This document shows positions 26,473 through 35,458 of a stretch of DNA of 64,000 nt, one piece after another. How positions within the stretch are numbered: position 1 is the first letter of the stretch; each line of letters opens with the position of its first letter. Origin of the DNA: Microvirga brassicacearum (lineage in GTDB: Bacteria; Pseudomonadota; Alphaproteobacteria; Rhizobiales; Beijerinckiaceae); NCBI RefSeq assembly GCF_008757455.1, contig NZ_VCMV01000021.1:157092-221091 (forward strand). The letters are read 5' to 3'. Made by a program: the position numbers and the translations under genes. The notes beneath the pieces were generated by a model, which had not been told where the DNA came from, did not search any database, and saw nothing but the letters and a program-made list of their open reading frames with translations.

Positions 26473-26910
26473 TCAGCGGACCACGAGGACCGGGATCTTC
26501 GAATGGGAGAGGACCTTCATGGTCTCGCTTCCCAACAGAAGAGCCGAAACGCCGCCGCGTCCATGGGACGCCATGACGATCAGGTCGCAGCGCTGGTTTT
26601 CCGCCGTACGGATGATCGCCTGATAGGGCGCGGAATCCTCCAGGTGGATGATGGTGGCTTCAATACCGGCGCCGGCCGCGACGGCCGAGGCTTCGGTCAA
26701 GGTGCGTTCCGCCTGCTTCTTCATATGCTGCTTGAAGGATGCCGGCGTTTCCTCCACTTGCTCGACATCGACCGCAAAGACATGAAACGGCTCGGTGACG
26801 GTCAGCAGAAAGAGCTTCGCGCCCAAGGTCTTTGCCAGGTTGACGCCGTGATCGACGGCACGGGCGGCCAAAGACGAGCCATCGGTGGCGATAAGAATGT
26901 TCTGATACAT
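26473..26910 (-). CDS. Universal stress protein UspA family
   Basis: This 145-residue single-domain protein starts YQNILIATDGSSLAARAVDHG and ends with the ATP-binding type motif IVMASHGRGGVSALLLGSET followed by SKIPVLVVR. The G-2x-G-9x-G(S/T) pattern is intact, so it is probably an ATP-binding USP. The ATG at 26910 follows GGAGGA. Upstream is a 274-bp region (26911-27184) in which I see no gene. Confidence 0.92.
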   Translation of the reverse strand: MYQNILIATDGSSLAARAVDHGVNLAKTLGAKLFLLTVTEPFHVFAVDVEQVEETPASFKQHMKKQAERTLTEASAVAAGAGIEATIIHLEDSAPYQAIIRTAENQRCDLIVMASHGRGGVSALLLGSETMKVLSHSKIPVLVVR

Positions 26911-27184
26911 GACATCCTCCGTGGTCGAAGCCCCCGCTATCCTGCCGGCCCTTGCTGGCGGCTGGGATATAACGCTTCAGCTTAGACGACATCGCTTCGG
27001 GCGCAAACTCCCCGCGGTCCCGATCGGTGCCCTCATGGCGCAGGACGGCCCCACCGGGGGAACATCCGGTCGCTCGCTTTGCGACGAGCGATCCGGATTC
27101 CCGATGCTTTCTCGCCGCTGCCGAGCTCACTCGTCATCAGCCGGACGCCAAGGGGCGTCGCCATGTCGTGCCGTCGGCCAGTCC

Positions 27185-27913
27185 CTATGAAACCAGTTCG
27201 ATGAAGGGTTCTAGGCTGCTGTAGGGGAGAGTGAAGCGCTCGCCGCGGAACATCGTCGGCACGTCCTGTCCGCCTGCATAGCCGGAGGTCAGCTTGCCGA
27301 TGACCGTGAAGGTCTCGCCGGCCTTAACGCGTCCCCAGGGCTGGTCGATGAAGTCGACGATGCCGAGTTCGTTCAGCTTTTCCTCGACCGCAAGCGTGCG
27401 GGCGTGAGAGGGGAGCTGCCGCAAGCTGTTCTGGATGTCGTCGCGCACGCCCGCATAGGCCGGGTTGCCGACCTTGTAGCGAAGCTCGGCGTCCTGGGTG
27501 AAGCGCCAGACCGAGCCCCGCACCATCTGCTGCAGCTTGGTGAGGGGCTTGTCCTTCGCCGTTTCCTTCCGGTTTTTTGCGCTGGCAGGCGCCTCGGCGT
27601 GCTGCACGTCGCCGATCAGGGCCCATTTGCCCGTCCATTCGACCGCGCGATAATCGCCCCTGGTCAGCCGGTCGGTAAATTCCAGAATGTCGGGATCGAT
27701 CGTGCGATTGCCGCCGCTTGCCTCGAAGTACCTAAGCCGCATGTCGTCGGGAAGCAGCAGGTAGAAAGAGTCGCTCTTCACATCCACGTCGAAGATCCGC
27801 TTGACCTTCACGACCTGCTCGCGCGCGGATTGCGACTGGACGCCATCTCCGGTCGGATAGACCGTGGTTCCTTTTGGAACGCGAATGTAGCCGCCCTGCT
27901 GAATCTCTGACAT
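27185..27913 (-). CDS. Hypothetical protein, not recognised
   Basis: This 242-residue soluble-looking protein starts MSEIQQGGYIRVPKGTTVYP. There is no signal peptide or membrane segment and no family motif that I recognise. It is rich in charged residues and beta-prone stretches such as SDSFYLLLPDDMRLRYFEAS and AYAGVRDDIQNSLRQLPSHA. Codon use is like that of its neighbours, and the start ATG at 27913 has good spacing to GAG-rich sequence. It stands alone between the uspA gene and the nag operon terminator. I assign no function. Confidence 0.75.
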   Translation of the reverse strand: MSEIQQGGYIRVPKGTTVYPTGDGVQSQSAREQVVKVKRIFDVDVKSDSFYLLLPDDMRLRYFEASGGNRTIDPDILEFTDRLTRGDYRAVEWTGKWALIGDVQHAEAPASAKNRKETAKDKPLTKLQQMVRGSVWRFTQDAELRYKVGNPAYAGVRDDIQNSLRQLPSHARTLAVEEKLNELGIVDFIDQPWGRVKAGETFTVIGKLTSGYAGGQDVPTMFRGERFTLPYSSLEPFIELVS

Positions 27914-28089
27914 ATGAATTTAGTCTCGCTCTCGGTGATGTTTGAACTGGCGCGCTCGGCGCGGCAAACGTCCAAGTGCCCGGTAAACGACCAAATAGCC
28001 ACCCATTGTGACGCGCAAAGTGCGGTTTCGGCCATTTTTGTCGCGGCCGCCCCAGCCGATAGCGATCTGTCCGGTCATCTCCGGCAGCC

Positions 28090-28121
28090 ACGACGACGAC
28101 CGGCCGAACGGTCGTCGTCGT
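28090..28121. terminator. Perfect 13-bp hairpin ending the nag operon
   Basis: ACGACGACGACCG (28090-28102) and CGGTCGTCGTCGT (28109-28121) pair perfectly across a 6-nt loop. It lies 18 bp past the stop of the binding-protein gene at 28139 (minus strand). The T-run is short in both directions, so it may terminate or protect the 3' end of the mRNA. Confidence 0.6.
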
Positions 28122-28138
28122 TTGAGTGTTGTTGCGCC

Positions 28139-29332
28139 CTATCCCTTTTTGGACCCGACCTCTTCGTCCCAGCGCCGGAAGGCGAGGACCATCTTGTCCG
28201 GGGTCAGAGGCAACTCGATCGGGTTTCCGGCGATGAGCTCGGCATATTCGGGACGGCCGAACTGGCGGATCACGTCCTGACTCTCTTTCGGCGCCATCGA
28301 GAGCGGAACGTTCTTCACCGCCGGACCCGGATAGAGATAGCCCTCGTCATATGAAAACGCCTGCTGTTCGGGCTTGAGGAGAAACGCCATCAGGTCGAGC
28401 AGAACGGCGAGCTTGTCGTTCGACACGCCTTTCGGCACGGTCATGAAGAAGGCGTCCGACACCCAATGGAAACCCTTGAGGGTGCCGATCATGGCGCTTG
28501 CCGGCACGATGCCGAGCGCGCGCGGATTGATGTCCCAGCCCGTCGTGCTGATGATGATGTCGCGGGAGCCTTCGCCGAATTCCTTCATCGTCGCCCCGGT
28601 GCCGGCCGGATAATATTCGATGAACGGATTGATCTCGCGCAGGTATTCCCAGGTCTTGTCCCAGCCCTTGACCGGGTCCATCGGGTCCTTGTCGCCGAGG
28701 ATGTAGGGCAGGCCCATCATGAAGGTGCGGCCGGGACCGGAATTGGCCGGCCTCGCATACATGAAGCGTTTCGGATGCGCCTTCGCCCAGGCGAGAAGCT
28801 CCTCGGCGGTTTTGGGCACATCCTTCACGCGTTCCGGCGCATATTCGATCAGCGGCCCGGACGGATAATAGTTGATGACAACGCCGAAGCCCTGCCCTTG
28901 TGCCTTGTGCAGGTTGAGCGCGGCCGGCTCATAATTTTCCTCGAGCCCGGGGAATTTGTCATTGTAGGTCGGCAGAAGCTTGACCCAGAGATTCTGCTCG
29001 AGGCCGGCCGCCAGCCCGTCGCTGCCGGTCAGCACCATGTCGATATCGACGCGTCCGGCATCCTGCTGCGCCTTGATCTTCGAGGCGAGTTCCGGCGCGG
29101 GCGCCTTCACGTAGGTGATGCGCGACACCAGTTCGGGCTTGGCCTTGCGATATTCCTCGAATGCCTTCTGCATCAGCGCGAGAGCGCCGCCCACATCGAT
29201 CACATTCAGCGCGACCGGCGATTTGGGCAACGGCAGCCCTTGCGCGCGGGCGCCCGTGGCCGCGAGCACAGCGATGCCGGCTGCTCCGCCGACGAATGCT
29301 CGACGATGGATATGGCCTGATTCACGATTCAT
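28139..29332 (-). CDS. ABC-type solute-binding protein (paralog of 30530-31717)
   Basis: This 397-residue secreted protein has an N-terminal HRRAFVGGAAGIAVLAATGARAQ, a twin-arginine-like RRAF export signal. The mature protein belongs to the iron/polyamine (PotD-like) solute-binding group. It shares long identical stretches with the protein at 30530-31717, for example KAQQDAGRVDID, ARP-NSGPGRTF-MGLPY, LGDKDPMDPV and STTGWDINPR / TTTGWDINPR. It is the last gene of the lacI-nagB-SBP-nagA-SBP operon. No permease or ATPase gene accompanies it, so its membrane partner is encoded elsewhere. Confidence 0.88.
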   Translation of the reverse strand: MNRESGHIHRRAFVGGAAGIAVLAATGARAQGLPLPKSPVALNVIDVGGALALMQKAFEEYRKAKPELVSRITYVKAPAPELASKIKAQQDAGRVDIDMVLTGSDGLAAGLEQNLWVKLLPTYNDKFPGLEENYEPAALNLHKAQGQGFGVVINYYPSGPLIEYAPERVKDVPKTAEELLAWAKAHPKRFMYARPANSGPGRTFMMGLPYILGDKDPMDPVKGWDKTWEYLREINPFIEYYPAGTGATMKEFGEGSRDIIISTTGWDINPRALGIVPASAMIGTLKGFHWVSDAFFMTVPKGVSNDKLAVLLDLMAFLLKPEQQAFSYDEGYLYPGPAVKNVPLSMAPKESQDVIRQFGRPEYAELIAGNPIELPLTPDKMVLAFRRWDEEVGSKKG

Positions 29333-29396
29333 GTTGGTTCCTCTCTGGTTTAGGGATCTTGTCGATTTTCTTGTGATGTCCGATGCGCTCAGAAAT

Positions 29397-30455
29397 TCAG
29401 TGACCTGTCCTTTCGGCGATTGTGACCCTCTTGTCGTTTGAAGAATAGACTTCGCTGCCGGAGCGAACCTCGAGAACCCGCACGTCCTCCGACCATCGCA
29501 CCCGCCCGCGATCCGGCGCCATGACGCCGTGTGCCTGCAAAGCGGGCGCGAGCAGGTCGAAGGGATTGTCCGACGCCATCGCGAATGCTTCGCTCGCGCT
29601 GGCGATCCGCCATTCCACGATCTTACGCACGGCGCGGTCCATCGTGAGCGCGGATCCCGCCAGCGTCCGACCGCCCGGTTTGCGTACCGATCCGTCCGTG
29701 CCGTGCTCGATCACCATTCCGGCAAACGCATAGGTTCCGGGCGCGGTCGCTGCCGCCGATACCGCGTCGGTGACGAGGATCGATCGGGCGATCCCCTTGG
29801 CGCGGACCATCGCCCGCAAGGCCGGTTGCGGCAGATGAATGCCGTCGCCGATGAAACTGGCGTGGAGTCCGTCGTGAGCCAATTGGGCGAAAATGGTGTT
29901 GTCGAGTTTCGGCAGGATCTGGGGAATGCCGTTGCCGAGATGGGTCGACATGCGGGCGCCCGCCTGGACCGCCCTCTCGATGGTCTGCGCATCGGCGGCC
30001 GAATGGCCGATCGCCACGATCTTTCCCGCCGCCGACATAGTGCGGATGAAGTCTTCGCTGCCGGGAAGTTCGGGCGCGATCGTGATCAGCAGAATGGGAC
30101 GCGACAATCCCGCTTCCAGCCGGAACACCAGATCGGAATCGGGTGCGATCATGACCGCTGGTGGATGACATCCCGCATAGCCGTCCGCCGGATTGAGAAA
30201 CGGCCCCTCGAGATGATAGCCCGGCACCATGAGGCGACCCAGCCGGCTCTGCGCAACCGCGCGGTCAAGCGCCGCAAACCGGCTCGAGAGATCATCCGTG
30301 GATGCCGTGATGATGGTGGGGAGAAAGGTCGTCACGCCGGTGGCGAACATGGCGGCGACAGCCTTGTCGAAGGCGTCCGCCTGGAGGCTTGCCGTATTGA
30401 AATCGACTCCCGCAAACCCGTTCACCTGGAGATCGACAAGTCCGTGGCTCTGCAT
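29397..30455 (-). CDS. nagA: N-acetylglucosamine-6-phosphate deacetylase-like amidohydrolase, short N-terminus
   Basis: This 352-residue amidohydrolase has the NagA motifs: VDLQVNGFAGVDFNT at the very start, GYHLEGPFLNP (metal glutamate), AIGHSAADAQTIERA, STHLGNGIPQ and the catalytic aspartate in ILVTDAVSAAA. It removes acetate from GlcNAc-6-phosphate to give GlcN-6-phosphate. ATG 30455 follows GCAGGACC; no in-frame upstream start supplies the usual N-terminal beta-sandwich strands, so it is shorter than typical NagA (about 380). It lies between the two binding-protein genes and upstream in the operon is nagB. Confidence 0.85.
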   Translation of the reverse strand: MQSHGLVDLQVNGFAGVDFNTASLQADAFDKAVAAMFATGVTTFLPTIITASTDDLSSRFAALDRAVAQSRLGRLMVPGYHLEGPFLNPADGYAGCHPPAVMIAPDSDLVFRLEAGLSRPILLITIAPELPGSEDFIRTMSAAGKIVAIGHSAADAQTIERAVQAGARMSTHLGNGIPQILPKLDNTIFAQLAHDGLHASFIGDGIHLPQPALRAMVRAKGIARSILVTDAVSAAATAPGTYAFAGMVIEHGTDGSVRKPGGRTLAGSALTMDRAVRKIVEWRIASASEAFAMASDNPFDLLAPALQAHGVMAPDRGRVRWSEDVRVLEVRSGSEVYSSNDKRVTIAERTGH

Positions 30456-30480
30456 CGGCCGGTCCTGCTTTACGTGGAAA

Positions 30481-30507
30481 GAAGGGCGCCGGATGCCGCC
30501 GCCCTTC
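30481..30507. promoter_or_regulatory. Intercistronic hairpin between binding-protein gene and nagA
   Basis: GAAGGGC (30481-30487) pairs with GCCCTTC (30501-30507) across a 13-nt GC-rich loop, 23 bp after the stop of the binding-protein gene. Such hairpins after binding-protein genes often raise their mRNA level over that of downstream genes. Confidence 0.5.
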
Positions 30508-30529
30508 GCGTCGTTGACGTGCGGTGCGG

Positions 30530-31717
30530 TTATTGGCGCGCCTTCGATCCACCGATCTCGCGATCCCACTTGTCGAACATGGCGACGAGCGGTTTTGCAT
30601 CGAGAGGCGGCTCGATCGGGTTGTTGGCAATCAGGTCGGCATATTCCGGCCGCCCGAACTTCTTGATGGTGTCCTGGCTGTCCTTCGGCGCCATCTCCAG
30701 CGGCACATTATGGATCGCCGGGCCCGGATACATGTAGCCGTGATCGTACATGAAGGCCTGCTGCTCGGGCTTGAGCAGGTAGGCGATCAGTTGCAGCAGC
30801 ACATCGACCTTTTCCTGCGCGACACCTTTGGGAATCGCCATGTAGTTGGCGTCGCCAACCCAGTGAAAGCCCTTCAGTGTCCCGATTTTGAACTCTTCCG
30901 GCACGATGCCGAGATAGCGCGGGTTGATATCCCAGCCGGTGGTCGTCGCGATGATGTCGCGTGTGCCCTCACCAAGCTCCTTCATCGTGGCGGTGGTGCC
31001 GCCCGGATAATACTCGATGCAGGTATCGAGCTCCTTGAGATACGACCAGGTCTTGTCCCAGCCATTCACCGGATCCATCGGATCCTTGTCGCCAAGCAGA
31101 TAAGGCAAGCCCATTACGAAGGTGCGGCCCGGACCGGAATTCGACGGCCGCGCATACATGAACTTGCCCGGATGCGCCTTGCACCAGGCCAGAAGGCCTT
31201 CGGCCGTGGTTGGCAGATCCTTCACGCGATCCGGTGCGTATTCAAGCAGAGGGCCCGACGGATACCAGTCGATCACGAAGGCCTGGCCGCGCCCCATCTT
31301 CTGCATCGCATAGGCGCCCGGAAGGTAGAGCTTCGACAGATCGGGAAAGCGATCCTGATATTTGGGCAGAATCTCGAGCCAGACGCCCTGCTCCATCCCG
31401 CCTGCCAGCGCGTCGTTGCCGGTGAGAACGAAATCGATGTCGACCCGGCCCGCATCCTGCTGCGCCTTCAGTTTGGCGGCGAGCTCCGGCGCCGTCGCCT
31501 TGGTGAACACGAAGCGGCTGACGAGTTCCGGATGATCCTTCTTGAACTTCTCGATCGCCGGCTGGCTCACCTGGAGGTCGCCCGCCACGTCGATGACGCT
31601 GATCGTCAGCGGCGCCTTGGGTTTCGCCGGAGCGGTCTGGGCAAAGCTGCCCGTGGCAAAGGCCGCCGCAACCGCGAAACCCGCGATGCCGCAACTCTTC
31701 TTGAATGTCCCATCCAT
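30530..31717 (-). CDS. ABC-type solute-binding protein (paralog of 28139-29332)
   Basis: This 395-residue secreted protein has a Sec-type signal peptide (GIAGFAVAAAFATGSFAQ, about residues 9-26). The mature protein is colinear with the second binding protein of the operon, sharing PELVSR, LKAQQDAGRVDID and WYPSGPLLEYAPDRVKD-like segments. Its role is periplasmic capture of the substrate of the nag operon, presumably an amino sugar, a glycan fragment or a sugar-amine. It follows nagB by 54 bp. That two homologous receptors flank nagA suggests two related ligands for one membrane complex located elsewhere. Confidence 0.88.
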   Translation of the reverse strand: MDGTFKKSCGIAGFAVAAAFATGSFAQTAPAKPKAPLTISVIDVAGDLQVSQPAIEKFKKDHPELVSRFVFTKATAPELAAKLKAQQDAGRVDIDFVLTGNDALAGGMEQGVWLEILPKYQDRFPDLSKLYLPGAYAMQKMGRGQAFVIDWYPSGPLLEYAPDRVKDLPTTAEGLLAWCKAHPGKFMYARPSNSGPGRTFVMGLPYLLGDKDPMDPVNGWDKTWSYLKELDTCIEYYPGGTTATMKELGEGTRDIIATTTGWDINPRYLGIVPEEFKIGTLKGFHWVGDANYMAIPKGVAQEKVDVLLQLIAYLLKPEQQAFMYDHGYMYPGPAIHNVPLEMAPKDSQDTIKKFGRPEYADLIANNPIEPPLDAKPLVAMFDKWDREIGGSKARQ

Positions 31718-31771
31718 GATCTGACTCCTCCTCCGGTTTGTTGGCTTCCCGTGAAACTTTCAGTGCGTGCC

Positions 31772-32542
31772 TCAGTCTCTTGCGATCCCGGCGCGAAAGG
31801 CCTCCGACAGCTTTCCGGCCGATTCATCGTCGAGGAAAATCCGGCACGCGGGATGCTGCTGGACGATGGATGCCGGGCACAGGTTGCTCACCGGACCTTC
31901 CAGCGCCTCCCGCACCGCGTCGGCCTTGCGCGCATCGGGGACGGAGAGGACCAAAAGCTTGCTTTTCATGATCTGCCGCACGCTCATGGAGATCGCGGTC
32001 TGCGGCACATCCTCAAAGGTCGGAAACCAGCCCTCGCCGAATTGCTGCCGGCGGCATTTCTCGTCCAGCGACACGACGATGTAGGGCTCCTCCGTGTCGA
32101 AATCCGCCGGCGGATCGTTGAAGGCGAGGTGCCCGTTCTCGCCGATGCCCGCGAAGGTGACGTCGATCGGATGGGCCTTGATCGCATCCGAGACGCGCTT
32201 CAATTCCGCGCCGAGGTCGGCGGCGTCGCCGTGAATGAAGTGAAAGGCACTGAGGGTCGGAAGCTTCGAGGTGAAGCGTTCGCGCAGATATCGACGAAAG
32301 CTTGCCGGGTGAGTGTCGGGCATTCCGATATATTCATCGAGATGAAACCCGGTGACCTTCGACCAGTCGATCGCCGGATCGTTGACGAGCGCGTCGAGAA
32401 TCTCGAATTGGCTCGCGCCCGTGGCCACCACCACATTGGCGTGGCCGGTCGCGGCGATCGCGGACCGGATGGCCTGCGCGCCCGCGGCGGCGGCGGCTTT
32501 TCCGAGGTCTGTCTTGCGGTGAAAAAGTTGAACGTCCATCAT
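31772..32542 (-). CDS. nagB: Glucosamine-6-phosphate deaminase (NagB)
   Basis: This 256-residue sugar-phosphate isomerase-fold protein has [16 protein letters not shown] at the phosphate site, the catalytic aspartate in [11 protein letters not shown], the [14 protein letters not shown] histidine/glutamate motif and [17 protein letters not shown]. It converts GlcN-6-phosphate to fructose-6-phosphate and ammonia. Two ATG codons are adjacent (32542 and 32539); the AGGA just upstream favours the second slightly. It follows the LacI gene by 28 bp. Together with nagA it gives the cytoplasmic route for imported GlcNAc-type sugars after phosphorylation; no kinase or PTS gene is in the window. Confidence 0.92.
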   Translation of the reverse strand: MMDVQLFHRKTDLGKAAAAAGAQAIRSAIAATGHANVVVATGASQFEILDALVNDPAIDWSKVTGFHLDEYIGMPDTHPASFRRYLRERFTSKLPTLSAFHFIHGDAADLGAELKRVSDAIKAHPIDVTFAGIGENGHLAFNDPPADFDTEEPYIVVSLDEKCRRQQFGEGWFPTFEDVPQTAISMSVRQIMKSKLLVLSVPDARKADAVREALEGPVSNLCPASIVQQHPACRIFLDDESAGKLSEAFRAGIARD

Positions 32543-32570
32543 ATCCTGCGCTTCTGTTGAAATCGGTTTT

Positions 32571-33608
32571 TTACGACGCGGCAGCGAGCGGCTTTCCTCG
32601 ACCGGCCTGTCGCCTCCTGGGTTGTGACGTGGTGGCGCGAACGACCAGCTCGGTCGGGATGACGACGCGCGCGGTCGGATGGCGGCCGCTTTGCAGGATC
32701 TCGCCCAGGAGTTCGACGGCCCGCGCGCCGGCTTCGGCACAATGCGCCGCCACTGTGGTGAGCGGCGGGTAGGTTCTGGCCGCGAGCACATCGTCGAACC
32801 CGACAATGCTCATGTCCCGCGGCACCTGCACGCCCCGTTCGGCGAGACCCGCCATGATGCCCTGCGCCACGAGGTCGTCGAACGCCACGGTCGCGGTGAC
32901 GTCCGTCCGCAGCAATTCAGGCACGGCCGCCTGGCCGCCCTGATAGGTCGGATGGTTCGCGGGGATTGCCACCAGCGTGAGGCCAAGTCGCTTGGCGGCT
33001 TTCACCGCAGCTTTCTGCCGCTGCTGGTTGGCCCAGGAGGCAGGCGGGCCGCTCACATAGGCGATGTGACGATGTCCGAGCTCGGCCAGATGCGCGATCG
33101 CCTGCGTGATGCCCGCATCCACATCCATGAGAACACGGGGCAGGCCCTCGATGTCGCGGTTGATGAGGATCAGCGGGCGGCGGGCCGCATGAACGCGCAC
33201 GCGCTGCTCGTCGAGACGGGGCGAGGCCAGGATGAAGCCGTCGACCTGGGCTGCGATCTTCGTCAGGAGGATGTCCTCCCGTTCGGGTTTCTCGTCCGAA
33301 TCGCCGAGAAACACCGCGTAGCCCGCCTCATCTGCACGGGCTTGCGCCGCGCGGATGAGAGGCGGGAAAAAAGGGTTGGCGATATCCGGCACGATGAGCG
33401 CGATGTTGCCGGCCCGGCCGGTGCTCAACGCTCTGGCGACCTGGTTGGGAACATAACCGAGGCGCGCTGCGACAGCGCGCACGCGCTCGGTGGTTTCCGG
33501 CGTGAGAAGCTCAGGCCGGCTGAACGTCCGCGAGACGGTGGCACGCGACACGCCGGCGGCGGACGCCACCTCGGTGATCGTCGGCACTCTGTTCTTCGGC
33601 GTCGTCAA
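32571..33608 (-). CDS. LacI-family transcriptional regulator of the nag operon
   Basis: This 345-residue protein has an N-terminal LacI HTH and hinge ([20 protein letters not shown] and [18 protein letters not shown]) and a C-terminal periplasmic-binding-protein-like effector domain ([17 protein letters not shown] and SIVGFDDV). The start codon is TTG 33608, preceded by GGGAGG; no ATG is available. It is the first gene of the operon, and a LacI-type palindrome lies 30 bp upstream, so it probably represses its own operon until an amino-sugar effector binds. Confidence 0.92.
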   Translation of the reverse strand: MTTPKNRVPTITEVASAAGVSRATVSRTFSRPELLTPETTERVRAVAARLGYVPNQVARALSTGRAGNIALIVPDIANPFFPPLIRAAQARADEAGYAVFLGDSDEKPEREDILLTKIAAQVDGFILASPRLDEQRVRVHAARRPLILINRDIEGLPRVLMDVDAGITQAIAHLAELGHRHIAYVSGPPASWANQQRQKAAVKAAKRLGLTLVAIPANHPTYQGGQAAVPELLRTDVTATVAFDDLVAQGIMAGLAERGVQVPRDMSIVGFDDVLAARTYPPLTTVAAHCAEAGARAVELLGEILQSGRHPTARVVIPTELVVRATTSQPRRRQAGRGKPLAAAS

Positions 33609-33637
33609 GGCACGTTACCTCCCGGTCCGAGACGCTA

Positions 33638-33651
33638 TGTAACCGGTTGCA
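33638..33651. promoter_or_regulatory. LacI-type operator TGTAACCGGTTGCA
   Basis: The 14-mer is a palindrome around a central CG with a single mismatched pair (TGTAACC versus TGCAACC). AACCGGTT is the core typical of LacI-family operators. It sits 30 bp upstream of the TTG start of the LacI gene and would overlap the operon promoter. Confidence 0.7.
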
Positions 33652-33797
33652 CAGAGACGTTGTCAAGCGATTCGTGCCGTAACGTCACGGGTAGGAAGCG
33701 TGGGTTGGTCAGGGAAAGCACGGGGAACTGGAGCGATCGAGCCGCCCGTCGCAATCGGGTTCGGCAGGCAGGCTCGCAAGCCTGCTCTTCTTGGGGT

Positions 33798-34763
33798 CTA
33801 CGCCGTCTCGAAAATCGACGGTGTGCCGCCGGTATGCAGGATGCACGCGGCTTCATCTACCGGAATGCTGCGGTGCGCCACCCGACTCAGGAGGCCGGCG
33901 AACGTCTTTGCCACATAGGTTTGCTCCAGCACCAGCGCCTCATATCGTGCGAAGTCGGATGCTGCCTGCAGCGATGCTTCGGTGGCGATGCCGTAGCCTC
34001 CGCCGAGTTGGCTCACGTCGATCCGGACAAGGTCGAGCAAATCGGGTCTCGGCTCTCGTCCGGTGTGTCGCCACAGGCCCTTCAGGATCGCGTCGAGGCG
34101 CTGCCGAAGTACCGGAGCGTCGTATTCGACGCTGATGAGATGGAAGGTCCAGGGCAGATCGAGGAGCGCCGCACCAAAGATCATGCCGGCTTCCGTCACG
34201 CCCATCGATCCTGGAAGCACGATATGCCGGAGGTCGAGGTTCAGCGCCGATGCCTGTTCGGACAATTCTTCGGCCGCACGCGCATACCCAAGCGCTCCGG
34301 TGAGAGGATCGCCAATCAGATACGGCCGACGCCCTGCAGCCGCGAGTTCGGCGACCGCCTGTCTTGCCAGGCGCCCGCGCTCTTCTTCGCCGACGGGACC
34401 GAGCCTGCGGATCTCAGCGCCCATTCGCTCCGTCACCAGGGCGTTGCCGCGCAGCGGCGCTGACGCGTCTCCGGCGTAAAGCACCAGCGCGTCGAGACCA
34501 GTTTTCGCCGCCGCCGCTGCCGTTAGACGGCATTGGTTCGAGGGGAGCGCACCCGCCACCACGAGAATGTCGCTTCCTTGCGCAAGCGCCTCGCCGATCC
34601 AGAATTCCAGGCTTCTGACCTTGTTGCCGCCGAATGCCAGCGGCATGCAATCATCGCGCTTTATCCAGAGCTGCGGATGGCCCGCGACAGCACCGACGCG
34701 GTGCATAGGCTCCAGCGGCGTCGGGCCGCCCACGAGATCGACCCGCGGAAATGCGCTCAGCAT
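33798..34763 (-). CDS. PLP-dependent enzyme of the D-cysteine desulfhydrase / ACC deaminase family (first copy)
   Basis: This 321-residue fold-type II PLP enzyme has the PLP lysine in FGGNKVRSLEFW (K in GGNK), the serine-asparagine motif PSNQCRLTAAAAA and the C-terminal HTGGTPSIF. SNQ instead of SNH is the form found in ACC deaminase. The ATG at 34763 lies just beyond the permease stop. It is the 3'-most gene of the minus-strand operon that begins at the DapF-like gene (38671). A beta-elimination or deamination on an amino acid imported by the adjacent ABC system is inferred. Substrate unknown; a sister enzyme is at 40262. Confidence 0.85.
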   Translation of the reverse strand: MLSAFPRVDLVGGPTPLEPMHRVGAVAGHPQLWIKRDDCMPLAFGGNKVRSLEFWIGEALAQGSDILVVAGALPSNQCRLTAAAAAKTGLDALVLYAGDASAPLRGNALVTERMGAEIRRLGPVGEEERGRLARQAVAELAAAGRRPYLIGDPLTGALGYARAAEELSEQASALNLDLRHIVLPGSMGVTEAGMIFGAALLDLPWTFHLISVEYDAPVLRQRLDAILKGLWRHTGREPRPDLLDLVRIDVSQLGGGYGIATEASLQAASDFARYEALVLEQTYVAKTFAGLLSRVAHRSIPVDEAACILHTGGTPSIFETA

Positions 34764-34767
34764 CACG

Positions 34768-35454
34768 TCAATCCAGATCCACGATTCGGGCCGCCCCGAC
34801 GCGACGCTCGGCCCAGCGGGCAAAGCGAAGAACCGGATAGCAATAGACGAAATACATCGCGGCGATCAGCCCGTAGATGAACAGGACGTCGCGGGGGAAG
34901 CGCAGAATGGAAATCTCGCCCTGCCGGGTCAGCTCGGAGATGCCGATCACCGAGAGGATCGCCGTGCTCTTGATGATCATCACGTAGACGCCGCTCATGG
35001 GCGGAACCGTGAGCTTCAGCGCCTGCGGCAGCACCACGTACCAGAGCCGCTCGAGGCGCGTCATGCCGAGTGCGGTGGCGGCTTCCGACTGCCCGCGCGG
35101 CACGGCTTCGATCGCGGCCTTGACGATCTCGGCGACGTAGCTTGACGTGTAGACCGACAATGCCACGAAAGCGGCCGTGATCGAATCCCAGCTCAGCCAG
35201 GAGATCCCGCTATTGGGCAGCACGAAATAGAACAGATAGAGCTGCACCAGAAACGGCGTGCCGCGGAGCGTGTGGATATAGAGCCCGAACAGCCCATTCA
35301 GGACCGGGACGCGCTGGCTGCGCACCACGCCGATGAAAAATCCGATCAGCGAGCCGACGACGATGGCCACCAGCGAAATGTAGAGCGTCTCGATGAATCC
35401 CTTCCAGAGGAAGGGGAACAGCGACACGGTGATGGCCCAATAACGTTCAAGCAT
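34768..35454 (-). CDS. Polar amino-acid ABC transporter permease (HisM/GlnP type)
   Basis: This 228-residue inner-membrane permease has the family start GFIETLYISLVAIVVGSLIGF and the EAA-like loop EAVPRGQSEAATALGMTRLERLWYVVLPQA, represented by PRGQSEAATALGMT and YVVLPQAL. It begins 4 bp after its partner permease gene's stop. With 35459, 36215 and 37061 it forms one polar amino-acid uptake system. Confidence 0.92.
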   Translation of the reverse strand: MLERYWAITVSLFPFLWKGFIETLYISLVAIVVGSLIGFFIGVVRSQRVPVLNGLFGLYIHTLRGTPFLVQLYLFYFVLPNSGISWLSWDSITAAFVALSVYTSSYVAEIVKAAIEAVPRGQSEAATALGMTRLERLWYVVLPQALKLTVPPMSGVYVMIIKSTAILSVIGISELTRQGEISILRFPRDVLFIYGLIAAMYFVYCYPVLRFARWAERRVGAARIVDLD

Positions 35455-35458
35455 TACA

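Noticed and set aside
26911..27184. Small plus-strand frames in the gap between uspA and the hypothetical gene
   Set aside because: They lack ribosome sites, overlap each other in different frames and show no conserved-looking composition.
30524..32560. A 678-codon plus-strand frame
   Set aside because: It is antisense to the binding-protein and nagB genes, which carry clear family motifs. Long antisense frames are expected at this GC content.
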